From: an uncultured Solirubrobacterales bacterium
GTDB lineage: Bacteria; Actinomycetota; Thermoleophilia; Solirubrobacterales; Solirubrobacteraceae
Assembly: GCA_937973575.1 (NCBI GenBank)
Contig: CALJKH010000103.1
Coordinates: 1-8,002 of the forward strand
Direction of reading: 5' to 3'
DNA length: 8,002 bases
The notes below the pieces were generated by a model, which saw nothing but the letters and a program-made list of their open reading frames with translations, had not been told where the DNA came from and did no database searches. The position numbers were made by a program, and so were the translations under genes. The stretch's first letter is position 1. Every line of letters starts with the position of its first letter. This document shows positions 1 to 5,465 of the stretch, one piece after another.

Positions 1-26
1 TTCCCTACACGACGCTCTTCCGATCT
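1..26. other. Illumina adapter remnant (not genomic)
   Basis: These bases equal the last 26 bases of the standard Illumina TruSeq/read-1 adapter, ending in GCTCTTCCGATCT. The identity is recalled, not searched, but the sequence is very familiar. On the minus strand it extends the eptA frame by residues DRKSVV and then a TAG stop, a peptide tail typical of adapter-contaminated database entries. It should be trimmed, and it implies that the window begins at the physical end of a contig. Confidence 0.97.
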
Positions 27-301
27 GTGTCCAGAATCACCCCATACGTCAGCATGAAGTGTGTGCCTCCTGCCGCACTGAGTAAGGCAAAGCTTGCAGC
101 GATTTTGTACAGCCTAGGCCAGGCGAATAGACTCAGCAGTGCATAGAGTGCAGCACCAATCATCAGCGCGAATGCCAGTACGAAAAATACGCCACGCACC
201 CCCGTGATTTCTGGCAGCGCGTAAAGCGCGCGCCACAAGGCGAGATTGCCAGCGATGGCAAGCCAAAGACAAACGAGCAAATTGAGACGAGAAGGTTTCA
301 T
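27..301 (-). CDS. eptA: Phosphoethanolamine-lipid A transferase, N-terminal fragment
   Basis: Only the first 92 or so codons are present; the gene is cut by the adapter at its 3' side. The product begins MKPSRLNLLV and shows three hydrophobic segments at about residues 8-25, 36-58 and 64-88, with the signature stretches GNLALWRAL and GVRGVFF. This is the N-terminal membrane domain of the EptA/MCR-type transferases (older name DUF1705). These inner-membrane enzymes move phosphoethanolamine from phosphatidylethanolamine to lipid A. The catalytic periplasmic sulfatase-like domain is missing. The ATG at 301 fits the family start; the frame is open upstream to a TTG at 355, but that adds a non-family leader. 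Lipid A enzymes belong to Gram-negative bacteria, so the gene does not fit the actinobacterial rest of the window. It lies 66 bases downstream of the dnaJ end on the same strand and probably comes from the same foreign fragment. Confidence 0.8.
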
Positions 302-367
302 GGTCGTGGATAAAGTTGCCACGAGTTTAGCCTTGCCATGTGTCAATTGACCCAAAAACTCAGGCGA

Positions 368-634
368 TCACTTGAAAAAATTGCGCAGCTTGTCTGCCCA
401 AGATTCCTCATTGGGCGAGTGCTTGGCTCCGCCCTTTTTCAGGGACTCGTCTAGCTCCTTGAGTAACTTGCGTTGGTGCTCGGTCAGCTTAACAGGCGTC
501 TCCACCACGATGTGGCAGTACAAGTCGCCCGGGTAGCTACCGCGCACGCCCTTAATGCCCTTGCCTTTGAGACGGAAAATTTTCCCGTGTTGCGTGCCAT
601 CTGGGATGTCAATGCTGGCCTTGCCGGCCAAGGT
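368..634 (-). pseudogene. dnaJ: DnaJ (Hsp40) C-terminal fragment fused in frame to tal
   Basis: The last 80-odd residues of the tal reading frame match the end of the DnaJ co-chaperone. They include ASIDIPDGTQ, KIFRLKGKGIKGVRG, YPGDLYCHIVVETPVKLT and a final HSPNEESWADKLRNFFK. In DnaJ this is the last part of C-terminal substrate-binding domain II plus the dimerisation tail. The KLTEHQRKLLKELDESL tail and the HSPN...SW ending are, from memory, typical of betaproteobacterial DnaJ. The J domain, the Gly/Phe linker and the zinc-finger region are absent. The stop TGA at 368-370 is intact and eptA follows on the same strand. This piece belongs with eptA as foreign DNA and is not a domain of transaldolase. 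Confidence 0.85.
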
Positions 635-1672
635 CTCAAGGACGTCATTCCAGGCAGCCTCAAAGAGGACAACGCCGTCGTCCTGAAGTTCCCCACCGAG
701 CGCTGCAATATCCACGCCGGCCTCTGCAAAGCGGGCAAGCTCGGCCTTGGCTGCGTCCACATCAAGCCGGGGCGCGACAGAGCCACTCTCGACAGTCGCG
801 AGCAGTGTCTTCTCAGGCATGGTGTTGACGGTCAGCGGAGCTGCCAGCTCGTCTACGTACAGAGTCTCTGGGGCGTTGGGATCCTTGGTGCCGGTGCTTG
901 CCCAAAGAAGTCGCTGCGGGCGTGCGCCGTGGTTCATCAGTCGCCGCCAAGCCGGGTCTTCAAGTTGGCGCTGGTACTCAGCCCACGCGAGGTTCATAAC
1001 GTTTACGCCAAGCCGGTTGAGTAGGTCGTCCTCAACCTTGTCGGCGACTGCCTTGTCCCAACGGGACACGAAGACTGAGGCAACTGAGGCGATGTCAATT
1101 GGGTTGCCATCGGCAAGCCGTTGCTCGAGGCCCTGGCGGACTGCGTCATTGGCTGCGCTGAACTGGGGCGCATCAAACAGCAGAGTCACATTGACTGCGA
1201 TGCCAGCACGGATCGTCTGGGTGATTGCTGGGAGGCCCTCAGCCGTGCCGGGGATCTTGACCAACAGGTTTGCTCGACCGACGCGCTCCGCAACCTCAAC
1301 CGCTTGGGCGGCAGTTGCTGCCGCGTCACGGGCAAGGAGAGGCGACACCTCAAGCGACACATGGCCGTCCACACCACTGCTTGCGTCGTGAATGTGGGCG
1401 AAGGCGTCAGCTGCCCGCTGAAGGTCGTCAATCATCAGAGCGAAGAGCAAGTCCTCGCCACTGAGGCCTTGGCCTGCAAGGTCGGCGATAGCCGAGTCGT
1501 AGGCGTCAGAGCCTCCGATCGCGCCTTGGAAAATGGCGGGGTTGGAAGTCAAACCTGTGATTCCGAGTTCGCCGATGTAGCGCTCAAGGCGGCCGTCGTC
1601 GAGCAGGCCCTTTGAGATGTCGTCAAGCCAAAGGCTCTGGCCTAGCGCTGTGAAGTTCTTTGTGGCGGTCAT
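368..1672 (-). CDS. tal: Transaldolase, with C-terminus replaced by a DnaJ tail (chimeric ORF)
   Basis: Transaldolase moves a dihydroxyacetone unit between sugar phosphates in the non-oxidative pentose phosphate pathway, in the cytoplasm. The 434-residue product has the family signature GLTSNPAIF at residues 40-48, the Schiff-base lysine K139 in LLVKIPGT, SVASVFVSRWD at 196-206 and the C-terminal conserved stretch LLWASTGTKDP at 255-265 followed by VNTMPE. This is the long actinobacterial type. The transaldolase part runs to about residue 346, close to full family length. From about residue 352 to 434 the sequence is the end of a DnaJ chaperone, so the last few transaldolase residues and its true stop are lost. 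The start is the ATG at 1672, preceded by GGGAG at Shine-Dalgarno distance; an upstream in-frame start at 1717 adds a leader without family character. The gene diverges from the PASTA lipoprotein gene. The fusion is almost certainly an assembly or amplification chimera. Confidence 0.9.
   Translation of the reverse strand: MTATKNFTALGQSLWLDDISKGLLDDGRLERYIGELGITGLTSNPAIFQGAIGGSDAYDSAIADLAGQGLSGEDLLFALMIDDLQRAADAFAHIHDASSGVDGHVSLEVSPLLARDAAATAAQAVEVAERVGRANLLVKIPGTAEGLPAITQTIRAGIAVNVTLLFDAPQFSAANDAVRQGLEQRLADGNPIDIASVASVFVSRWDKAVADKVEDDLLNRLGVNVMNLAWAEYQRQLEDPAWRRLMNHGARPQRLLWASTGTKDPNAPETLYVDELAAPLTVNTMPEKTLLATVESGSVAPRLDVDAAKAELARFAEAGVDIAALGGELQDDGVVLFEAAWNDVLETLAGKASIDIPDGTQHGKIFRLKGKGIKGVRGSYPGDLYCHIVVETPVKLTEHQRKLLKELDESLKKGGAKHSPNEESWADKLRNFFK
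615..640. other. Probable chimeric junction between two genomes
   Basis: Within the minus-strand frame, residues TLAGKA (plus 617-634) could belong to the end of transaldolase or to the TLxGKA motif of DnaJ. The switch from one protein to the other therefore falls here. The bases are self-complementary: CCTTG at 619-623 and CAAGG at 629-633 flank CCGGC. Short homology and a foldback are both common at amplification or assembly chimeras. The exact breakpoint cannot be fixed without reads or close relatives. Confidence 0.8.
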
Positions 1673-1773
1673 CAGGTCTCCCGGTCTTAGTTGCCGTCTG
1701 GCGGATCGTCGCAGCACGGCTGGTCGTCAAGCGTAGGGCGTCGGCGAAGCTGAGCGGTAGGCTCATCGGCGAA
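1673..1773. promoter_or_regulatory. Divergent intergenic region between tal and the PASTA gene
   Basis: These 101 bases separate two divergent start codons, so promoters for both genes should lie here. On the minus strand there is a TTGACG at plus 1729-1734, about 57 bases before the tal start, but no convincing -10 box at the right spacing. I see no clear operator palindrome. The call rests on gene arrangement and not on motif strength. Confidence 0.35.
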
Positions 1774-2967
1774 ATGGTCACTCTTAAGCTCACATTCCGC
1801 TCAGCAGTTGCGATTAGCGCTGCCGTCGTCACCGCGGTGGTGATCAGCGCATGCGGTGGCGGGAAGTACGTGCCCAATGTAGTCGGCCAAGAATTCCCAG
1901 CCGGCCAGAAGATGCTCAACCTTGCTGGCTTCAAGACAATGCCGTTCAAGGTTGCCTCAAACCGCCCTGCGGGCGTAATTGCCAGCACCGACCCAAACGC
2001 TGGGTCGACCACAACAGAGCGTCGCCTCAAGGTCAGGATTTCCATTGGTCCAAAGGTCGGCGAAGTGCCGGACACCACTGACCTCGAGGGAGGCATCGCC
2101 GCAGACGCTCTCAAGAAGTCAGGCTTCCGAGTGCAGACGGTCAACATCACAAGCTCGCTTGTTCCCGCTGGCAGGGTTGTGAGGTCATCGCCCCCAACTG
2201 GAGCCAATGTTGGGAAGAACGGGTTCATCGTCCTGCTCGTGTCCGGTGGAGCTCGCACCACCGCCATTCCAGACCTGACAGGCCAACCACTCAGCGCTGC
2301 CAAGCAGTCTCTGCAGCTCGCCCGCCTCGACACGCTCGTTCTCCCTTCGCCCGGTCTTGGTAGGCCTGGCCGTGTTGGAGCCCAGTCACCGTCGCCGGGC
2401 CAGGTTGCAGCAGTCGGCACGACTGTGAAGCTGTGGGTTGATGCGCCAGCCGAGTCGGTGACTGTCCCCAAGGTCACCGGGTTTACAGGCGGGTCGGCAA
2501 GTGCACGGCTTGGCAGCCTTGAGCTGGAGCCACGCTTTATCTCTCGCCGCGCTCGCACAGCATCCGAGATTGGCGTCGCCCTCGCTCAGATCCCAGCTGC
2601 TGGCACAACTCTCACGCAGGGAAGCCCAGTAACGATTGTCGTCGGCACGCCACCGCAGCAGAAGAAGGAAAAGAAGGCGCCGTCAATCGCATCTTCATTC
2701 GGCTTGCGGCCTGGCCGTACCGAAGGCTTCAGCATTGTCTACGCGCTTGACAAGTGCCCAGCTGGCCGCGGCTACGCCACGATCGTGCCAACGCTCGGCG
2801 TGCCGTACAAGCCGGACTCGGCGACCGTTGTGAATCAGGGACCGGTAAGTCTTGGGCCTGGCCTAATTGCCCAGATCGCAGTAGTCAAGACGACAGACTC
2901 ATTCCTCTTGGGCTCAGCGGAGGTTGCGATTCGCGTAACTCCCTGCCCCAAGAATTCGTCTTACTGA
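1774..2967 (+). CDS. Lipoprotein with four PASTA repeats
   Basis: The 397-residue product is predicted to be exported and lipid-anchored on the outer face of the membrane. An N-terminal hydrophobic stretch (residues 10-26) ends in the lipobox ISAC, giving a lipidated Cys27. Four PASTA-like units follow at about 30-92, 94-158, 163-224 and 228-292. Each has the pattern VPxxxG or IPDLTG, a helix with regular Ala/Leu, and a closing segment of the type PxxGxxxxxGxxVxxxVSxG. PASTA domains bind peptidoglycan fragments or muropeptides in Ser/Thr kinases and penicillin-binding proteins; here there is no kinase or transpeptidase domain. A Lys-rich linker (296-301) leads to a C-terminal domain of about 95 residues that I do not recognise, with Cys328 and Cys391 as a possible disulfide. 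The ATG at 1774 is chosen because the signal peptide begins there; the frame is open further upstream to 1660, but that would overlap tal. The ribosome binding site is weak. A role in cell-wall sensing or scaffolding is inference. Confidence 0.82.
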   Translation: MVTLKLTFRSAVAISAAVVTAVVISACGGGKYVPNVVGQEFPAGQKMLNLAGFKTMPFKVASNRPAGVIASTDPNAGSTTTERRLKVRISIGPKVGEVPDTTDLEGGIAADALKKSGFRVQTVNITSSLVPAGRVVRSSPPTGANVGKNGFIVLLVSGGARTTAIPDLTGQPLSAAKQSLQLARLDTLVLPSPGLGRPGRVGAQSPSPGQVAAVGTTVKLWVDAPAESVTVPKVTGFTGGSASARLGSLELEPRFISRRARTASEIGVALAQIPAAGTTLTQGSPVTIVVGTPPQQKKEKKAPSIASSFGLRPGRTEGFSIVYALDKCPAGRGYATIVPTLGVPYKPDSATVVNQGPVSLGPGLIAQIAVVKTTDSFLLGSAEVAIRVTPCPKNSSY

Positions 2968-2968
2968 G

Positions 2969-3041
2969 TGCGCCCCCTGGGACTCGAACCCAGCCCGCCG
3001 GATTAAAAGTCCGGTGCTCTAACCAGATGAGCTAGAGGCGC
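2969..3041 (-). tRNA. tRNA-Lys (anticodon TTT)
   Basis: The reverse complement folds as a full cloverleaf of 73 bases. The acceptor arm GCGCCTC pairs with GGGGCGC, with one T-G wobble. The anticodon stem CCGGA/TCCGG encloses the loop CTTTTAA with anticodon TTT. The T arm is CTGGG/CCCAG around TTCGAGT, and the discriminator base is A. The 3' CCA is not encoded. The 3' end lies one base from the stop codon of the convergent PASTA gene. Confidence 0.97.
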
Positions 3042-3113
3042 ACCTGTGATGGTCTCACAGCGAGCCGTCCCAGTTACCCCTGGCTTGCGTAGACTCATGG
3101 CCAGCCGGTGCCC
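3042..3113. promoter_or_regulatory. Divergent promoter region of the two tRNA genes
   Basis: These 72 bases separate the 5' ends of tRNA-Lys (minus) and tRNA-Glu (plus). For tRNA-Glu a TAGACT at 3090-3095 fits the TANNNT form of a -10 box about 18 bases before the mature 5' end; no good -35 box is seen. Beside tRNA-Lys there is a perfect inverted repeat, CTGTGA at 3044-3049 and TCACAG at 3055-3060, in what would be its 5' leader. No clear promoter boxes were found for tRNA-Lys. Confidence 0.45.
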
Positions 3114-3185
3114 GCCCCCATGGTGTAGCGGTTAGCACGCCAGGTTTTCAACCTGGTAGCGGGGGTTCGATTCCCCCTGGGGGTA
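3114..3185 (+). tRNA. tRNA-Glu (anticodon TTC)
   Basis: The plus strand folds as a cloverleaf of 72 bases. The acceptor arm GCCCCCA pairs with TGGGGGT, giving a G-T closing pair as is usual for actinobacterial tRNA-Glu. The anticodon stem CCAGG/CCTGG encloses TTTTCAA with anticodon TTC, and the T arm GGGGG/CCCCC encloses TTCGATT. CCA is not encoded. The 3' end is 18 bases from the stop codon of the convergent glycosyltransferase gene, which leaves little room for separate terminators. Confidence 0.97.
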
Positions 3186-3203
3186 CTTCTTCATCGCCGT
3201 TCC

Positions 3204-4628
3204 TCACCACTTGCGGGCGCGGCGGAAGATGTTCTGCGAGTAGCCATACACGGCTACCGGGGACATCACCGGCTGGAACAGCAAGGTGTACATGACGAAG
3301 CCAACCGGGTTCCGCCGGACGCGCAACCCCATCTCCTCGAAGACGCCGCGTTGCATGCGGAACATGATGAACGAGAGCGTCAGGTTGATCGGCAGGACGG
3401 CGAGGGTGAGTGGGCCCGCGATCATGAAGTTGCCAGTAGCTGCCAACACCAACCCGGGGAGGAAGGCAAAGGTGTAGCAGAGGTCCATCCACGGGATCAT
3501 GAAATTGATCGCGATCGCGTGGGACGCCATCCTGTGTTTGCCGAGCAACTTCAACCCATACCGGCGCAGCCCCTCGATCATGCCGAACGCCCAGCGTGAC
3601 CTTTGCCTGATCAGGTGCTTTAAGTCCTCTGGCGCGCCAGTCATCGCGACCGCAGTTGGTTCAAACGCGATCGCCTTGTCGGCAGCAAGGATTGCCCAGG
3701 TAAGCGCGATGTCTTCACCGATTGTCACCGGCCAGCCGCCAGCCTCCCGGACAGCAGCAGTTGCGTAAATAGAGAACGAGCCCTGTGCAACAAGAGTCGA
3801 CTGCCAGAGCCCCTGACTGCGTTTGATCGATGCGATTCCGAGGAAGTAGTCCCATTCCTGCAGCTGGGTGATTCGGTTTTCTCTTGAGTTCCTAACCAGG
3901 ATCGCGCCTGCGATCGCGGCAACCTCTGGTGGCGACGACATGTACCTCGCGACAAGCCGGCTCAACCCGGAGTTGAGCACCAGAGTGTCGCCGTCAACCG
4001 TGCCAACAAGGCGTGTGTTCACTTCAGCGAGTCCGAGGTTGAGCGCCGAAGCCTTGCCTCCATGCTTTGCCCTGACAAGGCTGACTCGCTCATCACGGTC
4101 GCTAAACCCCTGCGCCAACGCAGCTGTTGCGTCAGTGGAGCCATCGTCAATCACGACAACGCGAAGGTCGCCGCGGTAGTCCGAGGCGAGGAGGAATCGG
4201 AGAGTTTCAGCAAGCCGCTCAGCCTCATTCCAAGCAGCAACGAGCATCGTCACAGCTGGCCATGCCTCGGGCGAATCAGGCACTTTGATTACGCGCGGCC
4301 TGTCCAGAATCAAGGTCGCGACTAGGTAGGCCGTGAGGTAGCCGGGGAAGATGGCGAGGCCGATTGTCACGCCGATAGCGAGGGGAAGGGTGATCGCTTG
4401 GCCAAGGTCCGCGATCCACGGCAAGGCAAGCCAAGTCGAGACGCCGACCCAAAGCAGGCCTGTAAGGACTGAGAGGGTGAACCTCGTTCGAATGTTCAGA
4501 TAGGGAAGCCTGCCTCCGGCCCGCGAGGCCGGAGTGTGAGGAATCTGCCCGGGCCGCTGACTGCCAGCAGGAAGCCGAGGCTTCCCTGGGTCGGTTTCGT
4601 CCTTGGCGCGGTCGCTGACCTGCCCCAA
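3204..4628 (-). CDS. Membrane glycosyltransferase family 2, PgaC/IcaA-like
   Basis: This is a processive-type family 2 glycosyltransferase of the inner membrane, in the group of poly-N-acetylglucosamine and cellulose synthases. Two hydrophobic segments (about 50-71 and 78-108) precede the catalytic GT-A domain. That domain has VIDDGSTD at 159-166, the metal-binding DGD at 212-214, AQGSFSIY at 281-288, the GED motif at 304-306 with the likely catalytic base, and QRSRW at 342-346. Three or more further membrane segments lie at about 371-461. This motif set fits a UDP-sugar-using polymerase, but sugar and product cannot be told. No deacetylase or export partner lies next to it. The start is uncertain: the frame opens at a TTG at 4628, giving 474 residues with a hydrophilic Pro/Gly/Arg-rich N-terminus, and there is no good ribosome binding site. 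No later ATG lies before the first membrane segment. It is last in a minus-strand series with the small protein and VOC genes. Confidence 0.85.
   Translation of the reverse strand: MGQVSDRAKDETDPGKPRLPAGSQRPGQIPHTPASRAGGRLPYLNIRTRFTLSVLTGLLWVGVSTWLALPWIADLGQAITLPLAIGVTIGLAIFPGYLTAYLVATLILDRPRVIKVPDSPEAWPAVTMLVAAWNEAERLAETLRFLLASDYRGDLRVVVIDDGSTDATAALAQGFSDRDERVSLVRAKHGGKASALNLGLAEVNTRLVGTVDGDTLVLNSGLSRLVARYMSSPPEVAAIAGAILVRNSRENRITQLQEWDYFLGIASIKRSQGLWQSTLVAQGSFSIYATAAVREAGGWPVTIGEDIALTWAILAADKAIAFEPTAVAMTGAPEDLKHLIRQRSRWAFGMIEGLRRYGLKLLGKHRMASHAIAINFMIPWMDLCYTFAFLPGLVLAATGNFMIAGPLTLAVLPINLTLSFIMFRMQRGVFEEMGLRVRRNPVGFVMYTLLFQPVMSPVAVYGYSQNIFRRARKW
4514..4534. repeat. GC-rich perfect inverted repeat inside the glycosyltransferase 5' region
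   Basis: CTCCGGCC (4514-4521) and GGCCGGAG (4527-4534) are perfectly complementary, with a five-base loop CGCGA. The stem would be very stable in RNA. It lies in codons 32-38 of the glycosyltransferase if the TTG at 4628 is the start, so it may only reflect codon content. If the real start is further downstream, it would sit in the leader. Confidence 0.55.
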
Positions 4629-4686
4629 CTTCTTAGGCTCTCTGACGTACTAGGCGGTGTTTGCGTGATTGCGACAAAGCACCTCA

Positions 4687-4708
4687 AACCTAGAGTCAAG
4701 CCTAGGTT
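4687..4708 (-). terminator. Stem-loop at the stop codon of the small membrane protein gene
   Basis: AACCTAG (4687-4693) and CTAGGTT (4702-4708) form a 7-base-pair stem with an 8-base loop. On the minus strand the stem begins at the last base of the TGA stop codon of the small gene. The T-tract after it is short, so it is at most a weak intrinsic terminator or an RNA 3'-end processing signal ahead of the glycosyltransferase gene. Confidence 0.4.
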
Positions 4709-4941
4709 CAGAGGGGAAGTTTGTCCCTTAAATCCAAGGCGTCAACAGGCTCAGGTGGGTCTGGCTCGGGGTCGAACTCTTCCCACCACTTCCAGCCATC
4801 GTCTGGGCCGTCAGGGTCAACCGGCGCCTGCGGAATTGGCAGTGGACGTGGGCGAATCGCATTCTTCACGGACAGGGCGAACATGCCGATCTTGAGGATC
4901 GCGATCAAAGTTAGGGCTATTGCGGCGGCTGCAGTCGTCAC
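4708..4941 (-). CDS. Small single-pass membrane protein with acidic Trp/Pro-rich tail
   Basis: I do not recognise the family. The 77-residue product has one hydrophobic helix at about residues 4-24. A short basic stretch follows (K26 to R32), then a Pro-rich linker and a strongly acidic tail containing GWKWWEEFDPEPDPPEP at about 49-65. The positive charges after the helix suggest that the tail is cytoplasmic. The three tryptophans in an acidic Pro context are unlikely in random sequence and argue for a real protein. The start is a GTG at 4941 with no strong ribosome binding site; no ATG is available before M20. It lies 43 bases after the VOC gene and 79 bases before the glycosyltransferase, on the same strand. 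A role as a small membrane adaptor or assembly factor is speculation. Confidence 0.6.
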   Translation of the reverse strand: MTTAAAAIALTLIAILKIGMFALSVKNAIRPRPLPIPQAPVDPDGPDDGWKWWEEFDPEPDPPEPVDALDLRDKLPL

Positions 4942-4950
4942 TACTTGAAA

Positions 4951-4984
4951 CTACGAGCGCCAACCCAAATTGGCGCTTTCGTAG
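4951..4984 (-). terminator. Stem-loop directly after the VOC gene
   Basis: On the plus strand CTACGA plus GCGCCAA (4951-4963) faces TTGGCGC plus TCGTAG (4970-4984), with a two-base TT bulge and the loop CCCAAA. The stem totals 13 base pairs. In the minus-strand transcript it begins one base past the VOC stop codon and is followed by TTTCAAG, a short and imperfect T-run. It probably ends or protects the VOC transcript. Because the next start codon is only about 10 bases beyond, it could also attenuate the small gene downstream. Confidence 0.55.
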
Positions 4985-5380
4985 CTAATCCTGCAATGTC
5001 ACTCGCGGCACGTAACGGCTGTGAAGCATCATCGGGTTCCCATCCGGATCAGCGAAGAACGCCATGTGGCATACGCCTGTGTCCATCGGATCACCAGGGA
5101 ATACGACCCCCTTGGCTTCCAGAGCAGCCTTCGCTGCTGGCAGGTCGTCCACGTGAAGCGCGAACGGGTTGGTGCTGCGGTGGAACTCCATGCCCATCTG
5201 CTCGAAGGCGGTCAGCGTGAGGGTCACATTTCCGGTTTCGAATTCAGCGAAGCCTCGCTCTGGCATGTAGACGGACTTCGTGAGACCGAGTACATCCTCG
5301 AAGAATGCGACCGAACGGTCAAGGTCCTGCGTTGGAACGGTGATGAAGTCAACGACTGTGATGTTTGGTGAATCGCTCAT
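4985..5380 (-). CDS. VOC superfamily (glyoxalase/bleomycin-resistance fold) protein
   Basis: The 131-residue product is a complete single-domain VOC protein, made of two beta-alpha-beta-beta-beta modules at about residues 8-60 and 72-122. Typical stretches are VPTQDLDRSVAFFEDVLGL at 15-33 and FFADPDGNPMML at 108-119. Family members are cytoplasmic metal enzymes (glyoxalase I, ring-cleaving dioxygenases, epimerases) or ligand-binding resistance proteins. The usual first ligand His appears as Phe12, whereas His76 and His120 fall where later ligands are found (120 is usually Glu). The substrate cannot be assigned. The ATG at 5380 fits the family start. The gene diverges from the amino acid ABC operon by 85 bases and is first in a minus-strand series. 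Confidence 0.88.
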   Translation of the reverse strand: MSDSPNITVVDFITVPTQDLDRSVAFFEDVLGLTKSVYMPERGFAEFETGNVTLTLTAFEQMGMEFHRSTNPFALHVDDLPAAKAALEAKGVVFPGDPMDTGVCHMAFFADPDGNPMMLHSRYVPRVTLQD

Positions 5381-5465
5381 GGCTCAAATATGCCAAATGG
5401 TGCGAGGTAGCGGTTGATAGCTTCCCCAACCACGAATCCCCGATCCGAAAGGACCGTTCCCCTAG
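5381..5465. promoter_or_regulatory. Divergent region between VOC gene and ABC operon, with RBS of the binding protein
   Basis: The two start codons are 85 bases apart, so promoters in both directions are expected. TTGATA at 5414-5419 resembles a -35 box for the plus-strand operon, but the matching -10 position has no TANNNT. GAAAGGA at 5447-5453 is a clear Shine-Dalgarno-like site 12 bases before the ATG at 5466, a slightly long spacing. No obvious operator palindrome was found. Confidence 0.4.

Noticed and set aside
473..1615. Plus-strand open frames of 183, 214 and 164 codons opposite tal
   Set aside because: They lie in three different phases over strong transaldolase and DnaJ coding sequence, show no domain features, and their Ser/Arg/Cys-rich composition is typical of antisense shadows.
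368..1672. A new natural transaldolase-chaperone fusion enzyme
   Set aside because: The DnaJ part is an incomplete domain of different apparent taxonomy, joined at a short shared self-complementary segment, beside another foreign gene and an adapter. An artefact explains all of this.
1660..1773. A longer PASTA protein starting at 1660
   Set aside because: It would overlap the divergent tal start and place an Arg/Lys-rich leader before a complete signal peptide that begins at 1774.
1623..2558. A 311-codon minus-strand frame opposite the PASTA gene
   Set aside because: It covers parts of two clear genes (tal and PASTA), has low-complexity Arg/Pro/Thr composition and no recognisable motif.
3148..3492. 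A 114-codon minus-strand frame crossing tRNA-Glu
   Set aside because: It overlaps a well-formed tRNA and the glycosyltransferase in another frame; its His/Pro/Arg-rich sequence has no family character.
5381..5465. A regulator binding site or riboswitch upstream of the ABC operon
   Set aside because: The region is only 85 bases and shows no clear palindrome or aptamer-like folding; only a ribosome binding site is convincing.
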